Under the pieces are notes generated by a model. It saw nothing but the letters and a program-made list of their open reading frames with translations. It made no database searches and was not told the origin of the DNA. A program made the translations under genes and the position numbers. DNA of 64,000 bases from Medicago truncatula (lineage: Eukaryota; Streptophyta; Magnoliopsida; Fabales; Fabaceae), in assembly GCF_003473485.1 (NCBI RefSeq), contig NC_053044.1, forward strand, positions 52,244,091 through 52,308,090. Reading direction: 5' to 3'. Shown here one piece after another: positions 36,369-48,239 of this stretch (positions are counted from its first letter, which is position 1; the number at the start of each line of letters is the position of its first letter).

Positions 36369-36894
36369 TTAATTAATTAATTAATTCAACTCTCTTTATC
36401 TATCATCGATTTTCATGATCAATCATCATATTCTGAAGTATGTTTGTGTTGTAACTATATGAATCTGTTGATGTTGATGAATTCAGTCCTATCCCCTTTG
36501 TCCCAATAATAAATTGAACTTTTAATTTCTAGAACTAGAAAGGGGGGGTTTAGTGTTAGTTTAATGCATCTGGTTAATGTAAAATTATATTTTATCTGTC
36601 TTTTAAATCGATCAATAAATTAACATTGGTGTGATTGATTACGGTTTAATTCATCTATATTTGACAATTTCGTGTTTGGCCTAAGAAGGCGAGTAAAGTG
36701 TGGTCAATGGTTGGTTTGGATTGATTATTGAATAAAAGTATGAGCGAAACCACTTGGTTTATATATGTATGTATGTATAACTCAGGGGGGATTCTACAAG
36801 GAATTCAAAGATACTGGATTATGTCTTTGTTGTAGGTAGGTTATTGAATACTGCACGGATATATGATGAAAGCTCCAAAAGGATTTGATACAAG

Positions 36895-36933
<39 letters not shown>

Positions 36934-38417
36934 TACAGCATAGAGAGAGTGACAGTTAAGTGATAGAAAGACTGTGTATGATGATCTCTCTTTTTTGTGT
37001 GTGCGCACAAATCTGTGTTCTTCTATAGTTCTATTACAATATTTTGAACAAAATATTTTCTAAATACAAGTAAAATATAAGATTAGATTACATCAATACA
37101 TAAATTTATTGATAATTTGATATAGTACATAATTATCAATACTAGCAATTGATTAATTTTGTATTTTCCAAAAAACTATGTAACATGCCAGGACCAAGAG
37201 TCAATAGACTAATCATTCATCATAATAATTAAGCGATACTCCAGTAAACATTTTTTTGGTACACTTGAACTAAATTGACCTAAAATTGAATTAACTGGAT
37301 TAATTTGCCCGTTTATGACTAACTTGTTTTGCCAATTAGCATGTTGACATGACTTTAAGAGTATCTTCAATGCTAACTAAAAATAACAGTGATGGTGATA
37401 CTACATGTTAAGTGTCGGAGTAGCATCAATGTACACATCAATGTGGTCTTCACGTCACATGATGAGTTTTGAAGACCAAATAACCTCTCATCAGTCGCCA
37501 CTTCCTCTCTAAATATTGATGTTTGACAAAATGGAAAAATATTAAGTTGATAACCATATATAACTGCTTCTCGGACACTTATTAAGTCGGAAATTACTGC
37601 ATAATCACTACCAATTCAAATTGATGAGATTTCAGTTCCTTTCACTATAGATTGTGATTATATATAATGACATATGAGGATAATAAAAAAAGTAAAAACC
37701 AATTCAGTGAACATCACAAAAATTTAAGGGTGAAAACAACTAATGACAGATCCAAAATAAAGACTCCATACAATTGTATGTTTGCATTCCTTGAAAACTT
37801 TGCTCTAACAAATTCATTTGATGTCAATATGACACATTTTTTGTCTAATATTCAGAGTATCTCATTTGCCAGGTTGTTTGATTAAGTGTTAGATCCATTT
37901 TGAGATAATAACCATGTGGATTAGCATTCATTTATGGGGAGAGGAGAAGAATGTGCGTTGTTGAGGAATCCAACCACAATATTCATTGACCCTACAATAT
38001 GGTGCATGAATTATCCAAGTTGTGCCATGGAATTCCAGATTATGAGGCAACATAGTACGTAACAATGATCAAAGTTGTGTTCGTTGGTCCAAACCTATAA
38101 TTAATTATTTTATTTTTATTCAATCCTTTACTGACTTTCAAATGTAATACTGATGCATTGTTTTTAAAGAGCTGGAGAGAACGTGGTTGGAATTGAAATG
38201 TGTATCCGCAATGATCATGAATATTTTGTTGAGCGAAATCACTTAAACATGTTCCTCTATTGCCGGTTCGCGGAGTGGAGGCTTAGAGTTTGCTTCAAGC
38301 TATAAATTGGGTTGGGAGAGCAGGGGTATATACCCGACGATATCATTTTATAGCTTGATTTTAAAATAGTCGTGTGGTTTTAATCAAGTTCGGAATAATG
38401 TTTCTGAATTTGGATCC
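36369..38417. other. gene-free stretch downstream of MAPR2
   Basis: It contains a 35-nt T tract (36897-36931). A few short frames are seen without recognisable domains. Confidence 0.5.
36897..36931. repeat. poly(T) tract
   Basis: About 35 uninterrupted T. It may be the poly(A) tail of a minus-strand retroposon, but no body could be identified to its right. Confidence 0.85.
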
Positions 38418-38426
38418 ATAATAGAG

Positions 38427-40017
38427 GGACTAATACCTCAAATTCGTCCTTGAATTTTCAAAATTCAGCCAAATTTATTCCTGAATTTTGCGAAATATCT
38501 ATTTAGTCCTCGGATTTACAAAATGTCCATCAAATCAGTCCCTCGGTTAAGTTGGTCTGTTAACGGAGGTGAAGTGTACTGTTAACCTCTTACAAGGCTT
38601 ACCACGTCAGAGGTCACGCAAGCAAGGACCAAATTGATTGATTTACAGAAAATTGTCAAGGACCAAATTGAATGATTTTTAGAAAATTGTCAAGGAACAA
38701 ATTGATTGATTTTCAGAAAATTGCAAAATTCCCAACGGCTCTTTTTCTCCTCTTCAAGCTCTATGTACAATGATGATGTGAAAGAGCTTCAATGTTGGTG
38801 TCTTAGAATTTGTGTTGTAAGAAAAGCCAACACTGTCAATAACCCAAGAAGGCCTTTCTATATCTGCCCTCTGCCAAAGGTTTGTTTAACAATGGTTATG
38901 CCAAATAGTACTGATTTTGTCTTTTGATTGTATAGGATGATGGTGAAAATTGTAAATTTTTGTTTGATTGAGTTGTTTAAAATGTTATTGTATTGTGCCA
39001 AGTCTGTGTAATGTTGTAATGAAAAGTGGTTGTCAATGAATGAATTTAACCCTTATGTCAAAAAAATTCAATCAAATTGGTCCTTCTATTGTATGTCTAT
39101 CCATCATATCGATCTCCAAATTAGTGAAAATACCATCAAACAAGTCCTTGAATTTTCACAACATATATCACTGTGATCCTTAGTGCATACATTTGCTGAA
39201 CAAAGTAAAAAGTAAAAGACATATACTTTGATTGTAAAAAGACAGACATTTGTATATCATCATAAGTCATATATTTGATGTTCATAAGCCATTACATAGC
39301 CAAAAAATTAACATTACATAACCATCAAGTCATTTGATGTTCTTAAGTCATTACATATCCAAAAAAGCATAAATTAAACAAGTTCAAAAAACATTAATTA
39401 AACTAGTCCAAAAACATAATTTAAGCAAGCATCATTACTTTGGAAATCTTGGAATTGGGATAAACTCCATGTATTGGGGTTGAGTAGAAGCGGATGATCC
39501 GCAATTTGAATTTGGAACTCTAATAACTCCAGAAGCAGTTGGATTTTGTGGAGCAGGACCCCTCAATGGTGTTTGTTTATGCCTGTCATTTGAAATCACT
39601 GGTTCTCTCATGCCATTTCTCCTTGTACCCATTACCTGCAAATAAAATCAATCATATTAACCCTTAAATTATAACAATATCCATCAAATTAGTCCTTAAA
39701 TTATGACAATAAGTATCAAATCGATCCTTATCATAGAGGGGTATAATTGGAAACACGGAAAAAATGATAATGAAAAGTTAAAACTACAATTTTTACCATT
39801 TCCATCAAATTAGTCCTTGTACACGTGGTTGCCTTGTTGACACGTGTACATGACAACACAACATGCAAGAGGACACATCATCACCACTAACAGAGCTTTT
39901 GGACGGAGGGACCATTTTGATGGACGTCCGTAAAATTCAAAGACTAAATAGATATTTCGTTAAATTCATGAACAATTTGACTGAGTTTTAAAAATTGATG
40001 GACGAGAGGTATTAGTC
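38427..40017. mobile_element. MULE-type foldback element with possible captured coding pieces
   Basis: The ends GGACTAATACCTC and GAGGTATTAGTC continue into imperfect arms of over 100 bp each (for example GAAATATCTATTTAGTC is shared inversely). ATAATAGAG flanks both ends (38418-38426 and 40018-40026), a 9-bp duplication. Inside, a plus-strand frame (38762-38890) reads QCWCLRICVVRKANTVNNP and RRPFYICPLPK, resembling a GRF-type zinc finger. A minus-strand frame (39641-39435) is unrecognised. It looks like a Pack-MULE-type non-autonomous element. Confidence 0.85.
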
Positions 40018-40779
40018 ATAATAGAGCACCTTTAAATGTAAAAGGTCCAAGTCTCTAACCCTCTGGATAAATTTGTTAGTGTGAAGTGTCTCCCAAATAT
40101 TTAATTGAGTTTTACTGTTTTGGTAATTGATTGTTGTAGCTTATGTCAACTTACTGGTGGTTCTCGCCCAGTCTTTATCTGTCAATTGTCAGCTTATTTA
40201 TTTATTCAGTTCTCAATTGTCAAACAATAACAAAACACAGGAAAACAGTTATATTTCCAGATAAAAAGAAACAGAACAAAACAAGTATGGTTTTATCGGT
40301 ATATTTCCTTTCAGAGTAAAATAGTTAAACAGTTATATTTCCTTTTAGAGTAAAATAGTTAAACAGTTATTCTTTCTTGCACAGGGCAACATGAAATAAA
40401 ATATAAAAGGAGAAAAAATCAAATCGTATCAAATCTAATCTACTAGAGCTGCACGCACGATACACTTTGGGGCTTTACAATAAGCAAAAGATATCAAATA
40501 ATCTAAATAATAGTTATTTATTTTGTAACAACCGAATGAGAATCAATCAATAAAACGAATAAATAAATAAAGAAGATAAGAACAAAATCGAAGAGAGAGA
40601 AAATGACAATGTTGTGTTTTCAGTCTTTCAACAGTCATCATCCTTCTTCTTCTGCCTGAGTTACTTCATTCAATTTCATTCCTTATCAATCCTCTTCTTC
40701 TTCCTCTTCTTCTTCTTCTTCTCTTATCAATTCTCTTTTTTCTTCTTCATTTTCTATTAATTGCTCTTCCTCTCCTCAG

Positions 40780-41035
40780 GTATTTTACTTATGCTCTTGT
40801 TTTTTTTATCATTCTAATTCTTCTTGATTCCTTGACTCGTTGATTTGTTCATAGTATAAATCTTGATTTTTTGTTTTAATGGTGATCTTGATTTTCATGC
40901 ATAATAGAAATCTAATTACACTGAGTTCTTTAAAGTTACTATGGTTGAACTAACAATTTTGATATTTCATCTCATGATGAAAACAATTAGTCTCTTCATA
41001 TAATAATGCTTACCCTGTTTTGTTTTTTCATACAG
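40780..41035 (+). other. probable 5'-UTR intron of the PP2C gene
   Basis: A pyrimidine-rich CTTCTTCTTCC leader ends CTCCTCAG before GTATTTTACTT at 40780. The acceptor TTTTTTCATACAG ends at 41035, ten bases before the ATG at 41045. This is inferred from splice-site quality only. Confidence 0.55.
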
Positions 41036-41044
41036 AAGATAGCA

Positions 41045-44000
41045 ATGGGAATATATCTCAGTACTCCCAAAACTGAAAAGTTTTCTGAAGACGGCGAAAA
41101 TGACCGTCTTAGATATGGTTTATCATCAATGCAAGGCTGGCGTGCATCAATGGAAGATGCTGTGAGTAACTCTATTCAAACAATTTTTATAAATTGATTA
41201 AGGTTTCTTGATAAGTTTCATGATGCAGTGAGTAACTATGGACTATTGAATAATAGATAGTATTTCTTGATATGTTTTATAAATTGATTAAGATTTCTTG
41301 ATTTGAGGCTCATTCAACATTTCTACTGGTATTGTTTTAGTATGTGAGAATTGTGGTATATTTGGTGATTTTGGGCACTGTGTAACTGGAAAAATATGAT
41401 TTTATCTTTTGTTTCATTGTTTGAAAAGATTCACAGGTTGATCCAATGAATTGCAATTTCAGGAATATACGTGGATGCTATCAATTATGCTTTTAAGTTT
41501 CTCTTCATGTTTCGATTCATTCAATTGATTTTGCTCGACTGAGATTGATCTTGTCTACTCCATTAATGTGCTGATGATGTTTTTACTTTCCTTTCGTTTG
41601 TTAGTATTCTGCATATACTAATCTGGATGGCTCTACTTAATGTTTTGGTGTTTATGATGGTTATTCCAATCCATTAGTATGCTGATGATTTTTCACTTTC
41701 TTTTCTTTTGTTAGCATGCTGCATATACTGATCTGGACAAGTCTACTTCATTTTTTGGTGTTTATGATGGTCATGGAGGTAATATTTAAAAATGTTTGAC
41801 TACTTGAATTGATGGCAGAATGCCACTTTCATTACTTTGTTTCAAATTTCAAATGTCTTCTTTCCATCGTGAAAAGTGCATAACCTTAAGGATGTGTTTG
41901 GATTGATGGTGTAAGATGGAATGGAATAGGCTAGTTAGTTTTTAAAACACATGTTAATATCATTCCATCCTATACCACCAATCCAAACATACCCTACACT
42001 TGCAAGTTTTGCAAATAAGCATCTCAATAATCATCTCAAAATGTCTACTTTGTAATCAAAGCTGTATTATGAATGCTTACCGAATCCAAAATTTTCAGGT
42101 AAGGTGGTTGCAAAGTTTTGTGCTAAGTTTCTTCACCAACAGATGCTAAAAAATGAAGCATACTTAGCTGGAGATATAGGAACCTCTCTTCAACAAGCTT
42201 TTCTAAGGTTAGATGCTTAATAGCAGTTCCTCTGCCTGTATTGTGTAAATAAGTGACAATTGGTTTCATGTTTGGCAGAAGTTGAATTTTTGTGCTGTTC
42301 AAAACCTTCCATTTGGATCATCAGTTAAAACCTTTGTTTTGTATATCTTATTCTACATCCTTTCTCTTTAATATATAAAAAAACATAGTTGATAAGTCTC
42401 ACCGAAATTTACTTAGGTATGTTTCATGCTGGACTAATTGGGGAGTATGGAGAAACTATATGTATCTTTTTTCTAATGACAAGTTGTAGCCTATTTGTTA
42501 GTTATGATCATGGCATTGCATATTCTTCAATTTATTTTGTTCCAGAACCAACATTACCGAGTAGACATGAAGTGTGACATTATATCTTCCGTCTCCTGCT
42601 GTAATTGATATAGAAAAAAAAGTTCCACTGGTTCTTAGTGCGTAATGCTCTGTCTCCCCCTCTAAACTAAAATCTGAAATGGAACTTAGTTACGAACTGG
42701 TATTTTCAATACTATGCAGAATGGATGAGATGATGCGTGGTCAAAGAGGATGGAGGGAGCTATCAATCTTGGGAGATAAGATAAACAAGTTCAGTGGGAT
42801 GATAGAAGGGTTGATTTGGTCTCCACGAAGCAGCAATGGTATTAACCGAGTTGATGATTGGGCCTTTGAGGAGGTAGGTCTGACATTTGAAGGATAGTTT
42901 AATACTCAACAGTATCACAACTTAGTTGGATATACTTGGTAATTAGGTGCCTGGCAATGAAATATCATGTTCTTGGATAATAGTGTTTCTCCCGACATGC
43001 TTGTTTTATGCGAGTCTATTATGTTATACATTCTCTGCATCTCTCTAATTTGAGTTTATTTTTTGGAATCAGGGACCTCATTCTGATTTTGCTGGACCAA
43101 CTTCAGGAAGCACAGCCTGTGTTGCAGTTATTAGAAACAACCAAGTTGTTGTTGCAAATGCTGGTGATTCCCGTTGTGTAATATCTCGGAAGGGCCAGGT
43201 AACTCTAGAATGGAAATTCTTTAATGTTTATTATGTTGAATGCTTGCATAGATGTAGACAGACAAATACAGATAAATATAAAATGCTGTTTTCATATGCT
43301 TGAGTTGCTTGACTACTGCACATTGGTAAAAAATATGTGCCTCTTATTGAAAATGATTTGTCTCTTTCTCTGGCAGATTACATATTCTCAGTTATTTCTA
43401 AGTTACAAATCTTGCGGATGATTACACACAATGTTTAACCACGGCTCTTTTCTGTAGGCATACAATTTGTCTAGAGACCACAAACCTGATCTTGAGATTG
43501 AGAAGGAAAGAATCTTAAAAGCTGGTGGTTTTATTCATGCAGGACGAGTGAATGGCAGTTTAAACCTTGCAAGAGCTATTGGTAACTTCCTCTGGGATTG
43601 TGAACTTTTTTAAAGATTAATTTAAACTACCATTTTTGTTGCCCCTCTTTTTCCAATTTTAATCCGCCCCCCGGGTGAGCAAGCTGGGCAAGGGCCTTTA
43701 TATCTTTAGCTCCGGATAATTCATAAATTTGACGAATAAACTGAACAAATTTCAACTTCTTTTTTTCCTTGTATGCTGTATTTTGGTTCTTCACAAGGCA
43801 TCAGGAGTTTGGTTTCTAAACACATTTAAAGATTTCAAATTTGTACAGCTGTCTGTTCCTAACACTGATTTCTTCTGAGATATTTTTTTATAGGATTGAG
43901 GGGTGAAATTGGGTATAATATAAATTTTCCTATCTTTGATGTCTCAATTCATTGTAGGTGACATGGAATTTAAACAGAATAAGTTTCTTCCCGCTGAAAA

Positions 44001-45271
44001 GCAAGTTGTAACTGCCAATCCAGATATAAACACTGTAAGTTTGTCATTGATGCAAATCCACCAACTGTCTCAGTGATACACATACACTACACAGATGTGG
44101 CACAATTTCCATTTTCTTTATGGCAGATCCCATAAATAGTATAATGCATGGTGTTATGAAGTATTCATCTGTTGTGACTGATATATTGTTTTTGTTTTGA
44201 CATTTGTTATAGGTTGAGCTTTGTGATGAAGATGAGTTTATGGTGTTGGCTTGTGATGGCATATGGTACTATTCTTATACTTTTATATCTCCATATGATT
44301 CTGAATGTTGTGATGTATTTGAGAGATATCAATAATTTACACAATTAAAATGTAATAATTAATAGGATTTCCATTCTAGGCACACACATAGGCAGACAAT
44401 ATTATGTCTTTATTCTTTGGCGTGGGAAAAGTGCATTGTTTCATGCCTCTATATGAGTAAATTACACTGATCTCCTCATGTTTAGACACTGATGGAAACG
44501 CTAGTTTCATAATTCACACAGAATTTTTTATTGAATAAATGCCTTCTGCTTAATTATTTTGCTAGACACATGTGAGTTGAGGTCTTATTACTATTGCTGA
44601 CACTTGGTTTGATTCTGGAATTAGTTTCGGTTGCACATGCCTCTCGTACTGCCTTTCTTAAAATAATAATTTATTTCCTTGGATCATTTCAGGGACTGCT
44701 TGTCAAGTCAACAATTGGTAGATTTAGTTCATGAACAACTGTGTTCGGTGAGATCTAAGTTTTTAATTTCTTTCCTAATAAGCATAGTTATTACTGTCAT
44801 AGTTATTACTTGGTACTTCCACAGATAAGCATTCTGCTATTTTTGCTTGCAATTAGTGTGAGAGGATTAATAAAGCATTCTGCTAGTGTTCAGTAACACA
44901 TCACGTTTCCTTACCATGGACAGGATCCATGATGTTCTACATCCATTGATGCACTAGGCTTTAATAACCATTGTCTTTTATAACGTCTAGCATTTCACGT
45001 TATGCACCAGAAGTCTGGATAATGCATCCTATTAATCAGCTGGTCTGTAATTATGCTGCAGGAAACGAGACTTTCTACAGTGTGTGAAAGAGTACTTGAC
45101 CGGTGTTTGGCACCATCAACTGCTGGTGGCGAAGGATGTGATAACATGACCATGATCTTGGTGCAGTTCAAAAAACCTGCTCAGTCCAGTGCACCTGCAG
45201 AAGAGCAATCATCATCAAACGAACCAGCTGAATCACATGTTGAACCAAAAGTGGAAAGAAACGAAGTTTAG
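41045..45271 (+). CDS. PP2C-type Ser/Thr protein phosphatase, ten coding exons
   Basis: Exons: 41045-41161, 41715-41778, 42099-42207, 42720-42873, 43073-43198, 43458-43581, 43958-44034, 44213-44265, 44693-44747, 45062-45271. All phases agree and give 362 residues. The Mn/Mg-binding motifs are present: the [13 protein letters not shown] start, VYDGHGG (D57 and G58), ACDGIWD and [16 protein letters not shown] at the N-terminus fits an N-myristoylation site (Gly2, Ser6), so membrane attachment is likely. The C-terminus is Ser/Glu-rich and probably disordered. The closest relatives I recall are Arabidopsis At2g25070 (PP2C21) and At4g31860, group I PP2Cs of unclear substrate. Intron 1 contains a decayed copy of exon 2, and intron 2 contains a short inverted-repeat element. 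Confidence 0.95.
41560..41778 (+). repeat. tandem duplication of the intron-1 end plus exon 2 of PP2C
   Basis: Two copies with a period of about 110 bp: 41560-41668 and 41671-41778. Each has CCATTARTRTGCTGATGAT, a pyrimidine tract, TTAG and an exon-2 sequence. The left pseudo-exon (from 41605) has a TAA at 41638-41640 in the reading phase and has lost the GGAG|GTAA donor. The right copy is the functional exon. Confidence 0.88.
41890..41996. mobile_element. short MITE in PP2C intron 2
   Basis: GATGTGTTTGGATTGATGG at the left and CCACCAATCCAAACATACCC at the right form an inverted repeat around about 70 bp. The ends resemble Tourist-type elements. The target duplication is unclear. Confidence 0.6.
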
Positions 45272-45831
45272 TACTGTATTCTGTAGTAACAGTTCAAATA
45301 TGTGCATTCTATGTATAAAAGACACAAAGTTCAAATACCCCTTTCTATATAATATAATGTATAATAGACACACAGACAAGCGTATGTATAGTATTAGTGT
45401 ACACCAGTGATACATTGCATCTGAATACCCATTCTCCTTTCATCTAGCACTATGAAGTGCCCAGTACTTGTGTTCTAGTGTCTATTTTTCACTCCTAAAG
45501 CTTGTTCTGCATGATTGACAAGCGGCTTCAAATAAAAAGCATACCTGCCTATCAAGTTGATAGTAGAGGCCTAGAGGGTAGAGTAAGAGAAAAAATAGTA
45601 TCTATAAGGTAAATACTATTTGAAGTTATTTTTTCAATTTATAATCCACCTTCGTTTACAATTACCAGTAGCCATCAGAAAAGAAAAAAACAGTTACAAC
45701 ATAGTGTTGTTTCTCTCAACAACAAAAAAAGTGATAATAAAGAGAGTGAAGTTCTCGTGTATATTAATATTGTCATCGGGCATGCTTATGTTTTATACAC
45801 TTCATCGTTAGGGCGAGAGATGGTACATGGC
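45272..45831. other. 3' flank of PP2C
   Basis: It is expected to hold the 3' UTR. No further gene is seen. Confidence 0.5.
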
Positions 45832-45837
45832 GGCAGA

Positions 45838-46204
45838 GGGGGCGAGGCGGAGGTGCTAGGTGTAGAGCAGGAAAGATCAGAGCTTGTTCATCGTTTACAA
45901 AATGAAGTGAATTAACATTATATTTGAAAGTCAGCAATTACCATAATACTTTTTAGTGAGTTGTGAAAAAAATGAATTGTATAAAAAAATATTAATAATT
46001 TTTTATATAAAGTAATATAGTGCAGAAGAACCAAGTGAAAATTATATAAAGAAACTAAGTAGATACCAACACGAATATCAAGTTCTAACTCATCTTTACA
46101 ATACCTGTTTGAATGGTGAGGAGTGTCTCCTCTATATATACTCTTCTCAATAATCCTATCTATCCGATGTGGGACTAAATCCCACCGAGTGTTGGCAGCT
46201 AACA
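45838..46204 (-). mobile_element. possible solo LTR (fossil)
   Basis: On the minus strand it begins TGTTAGCTGCCAACACTCGG, followed by a TCCCACATCGG motif and a TATATATA box, a layout common in plant LTRs. GGTACA is found on both sides (45832-45837 and 46205-46210). No internal retroelement genes adjoin it. The left limit and family (perhaps Copia) are tentative. Confidence 0.35.
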
Positions 46205-46429
46205 GGTACAAGACTACAAGCTTGGGGAAATAGATCAAAACCTAGGCAACACAAAATGGTAAAAATACTTTGTCTCATTAGAAATCTTACCATGTAATAC
46301 CCAATGGAGTAAAACCTTGATGAAAGGAAAAAAGTGCAGAGTTTGCAATAACTAAAATCATCGTCAACAAAATCTATATGAAGGTAAACTTAACATATTA
46401 CGATGAAATCATCTTTAGAATCGGATATA

Positions 46430-46720
46430 TTAACCCACTAAATGAGATTAGAGACCAATATTCGCAATAGGATCAACGTCAACAAATTTCAAGGAATAAT
46501 CTTAGATTGTGTAAAAGTCAAGTTAATAAGTTGGGGATTATATTCAAGCCAAAGATGGATCCAACATTTCACTTGAGTTAACTCAATAGCAAGAATAACG
46601 TCCATAGTTTCAGCATTCAAGCAAAACGGCCAAGAAAATCAGCTTGGTAATTTCAGTGAGACCTGGACTACCATAAGCAGCACCGCCTATTACACTTAAT
46701 GGGGTAAAGTAAAACGAGCC
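46430..46720 (-). pseudogene. decayed LINE-type RNase H remnant
   Basis: Minus-strand pieces read GGAAYGSPGLTGITKLIFLG, then NAETMDVILAIELTQ, then CWIHLWLEYN and LINLTFTQSKIIPWKF, in the order of the RNase H domain of plant LINEs (GG-AYGSPG, AE-h-h-AIE, hW-E-DS). At least one frame change and a later stop show it is dead. The second and fourth catalytic acids are not recognisable. Confidence 0.65.
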
Positions 46721-46993
46721 ACATCACCTCCTTGATTTTAAGGAGCATTTGAAGGAGTATAAAAAGAATGTATGTAATGTAAGGTTGTGTTGTGTCATTC
46801 AAGATAGCAAGACGGACCAAAGCTTCTATGTATCTATCTATGTCTATGATATGATGATTGTATTGATTTGGTTTGAGTACAGTGAGGGAGAGGGAGGAAC
46901 TTCTTCACTTGTTTATTTAACCTGAAACTCAACTCAAATCACTGAGAGTGAATGTTGAGAAATAAGTATTATGTTATGTTTGCTTTGCTATTA

Positions 46994-47004
46994 GTCCCAC
47001 ATCG
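46994..47004 (+). promoter_or_regulatory. Upstream Sequence Element of the U6 gene
   Basis: GTCCCACATCG matches the plant snRNA USE consensus (RTCCCACATCG) exactly, at about -65 from the RNA start. Confidence 0.93.
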
Positions 47005-47028
47005 CTTACATATACTTCAGTTATATTG

Positions 47029-47036
47029 TTTATATA
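47029..47036 (+). promoter_or_regulatory. TATA box of the U6 gene
   Basis: TTTATATA, about 25 bp after the USE and about 25-30 bp before the start. This USE-TATA spacing directs RNA polymerase III in plants. Confidence 0.9.
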
Positions 47037-47058
47037 GCCTAGACGAACAGCAGGGCTT

Positions 47059-47078
47059 GTCCCTTCGGGGACATCCGA

Positions 47079-47110
<32 letters not shown>

Positions 47111-47160
47111 GGCCCCTGCGCAAGGATGACACGCACAAATCGAGAAATGGTCCAAATTTT
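47059..47160 (+). ncRNA. U6: U6 spliceosomal snRNA
   Basis: It begins GTCCCTTCGGGGACATCCG (the 5' stem-loop), carries the ACAGAGA box in GATACAGAGAAGATTAGC with its AGC triad, and ends in GAGAAATGGTCCAAATTTT. No change from the plant consensus, as I recall it, was seen across about 102 nt. U6 pairs with U4 and U2 and the 5' splice site at the heart of the spliceosome. With a full USE, TATA and T-run the copy looks functional. It is independent of its neighbours and lies about 1.8 kb downstream of PP2C. Confidence 0.97.
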
Positions 47161-47164
47161 TTTT
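47157..47164 (+). terminator. Pol III T-run terminator of U6
   Basis: Eight T in a row at the RNA 3' end. Confidence 0.9.
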
Positions 47165-47700
47165 GCATTTTTTCCCTTACTCAATCGTTCAGGTTATGTT
47201 CTTCCTTTTTTTTTTCTGCAAATTAATTTCGTTTTCCACTCGGTGGTTCCTTTTCTTACTCTTTGATTCTGCGTTTAGGGTTTGTCCAATTTTGACATTG
47301 GTGATGTCTCCTCCTACTTCAACCTGTATGTATTGTAAACTCTTATTCCCATCAAAGTATTATATTATAAGTCTTGTTCTGATTTGGTTGTTTGTTTGTT
47401 ACGGATAAAGAATTTTATTATTCTGTCTGTATTATTGTAAATGGTTTCATTTCAATCTTGTCTATTGAAATGATTCACTCACAATAGACAACTGTTTTTC
47501 ATCTTGCTTCTTAATTAGTTTCTTCTTTTTTTTTTCTCGAGTGAAGTTGTTGAAACATTGTGTCATCATTTGAAAAAAGCACGAACTAATGTTAGTGAGT
47601 ACTATGTATGTCATTCATATAGACAATTTTCGCCCATTTTCCCAATAAAGGGAATAAGAAAAATATTTACTAGTGTAAAAATGCTTATTATTCAAAATGT
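47165..47700. other. stretch between U6 and SAUR copy A
   Basis: No gene is seen. The part from about 47545 is the left flank of the SAUR duplication. Confidence 0.45.
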
Positions 47701-47701
47701 C

Positions 47702-47962
47702 ACTACTAATCTATGCCAGTAAGCTGCATTTACAGCCCAGTAAGTTATAAGCAAAAACAATTTTATGTGCAAGGAATTGTGAGGCCACCCATTCTTGAAA
47801 TGAAGATTGGTTCAGGTAGGACACGGGAATCACAAACCGCTTCATTTCCTCTCGATGTATGCCACAAGATAGCCCGTTGGCACATTCATGACTTTCAATG
47901 ATGTTTTGGCTACTGCTAAAGGTGCCATTCTTATTGCTGCAGGTAAACGGAAGCCCTTGCTA
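47702..47962 (-). pseudogene. SAUR pseudogene, copy A
   Basis: The minus strand reads GFRLPAAIRMAPLAVAKTSL, then NVPTGYLVAYIER and, after a one-base frame change, MKRFVIPVSYLNQSSFQ. This is the hallmark of small auxin-up RNA proteins. The initiator is AAG instead of ATG. A deletion of about 20 codons joins SFQ directly to the MGGLTIPC region in another frame. At least three breaks show it is dead. SAURs normally promote cell expansion by inhibiting PP2C.D phosphatases at the plasma membrane. Confidence 0.85.
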
Positions 47963-48239
47963 AATGTTTCAAAGAGCAAGCTAAAACTCTCAAATTTAAG
48001 GAAAAAGTATTTATCTTTTGATGCTTGAGTATGTGAATGACTTGTGATTTCTGTGAGGGAAAGTTGTGCATTTATAGTCTTCAAGAGTTTCTTCAAATCA
48101 ATTTCTTTAAGAAATTATTATTAAAAGACGGGCTCCATGAGATGAGGGATCATATGATCTTGCCTGTTGATAACCCACTTGGAAGTCAAATGAGATGGCT
48201 AGGTTTAACTTAATGCTTGATTTATGGATACTCATATTT

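Noticed and set aside
41605-41668. Mutually exclusive alternative exon 2 of the PP2C gene
   Set aside because: It carries an in-frame TAA and no donor site, so it cannot replace exon 2.
46140-46180. A USE-like CCGATGTGGGACTA (minus strand) with a TATATATA box, suggesting another snRNA gene
   Set aside because: No U1, U2, U4, U5 or U6 sequence follows in that orientation. It fits an LTR-like promoter instead.
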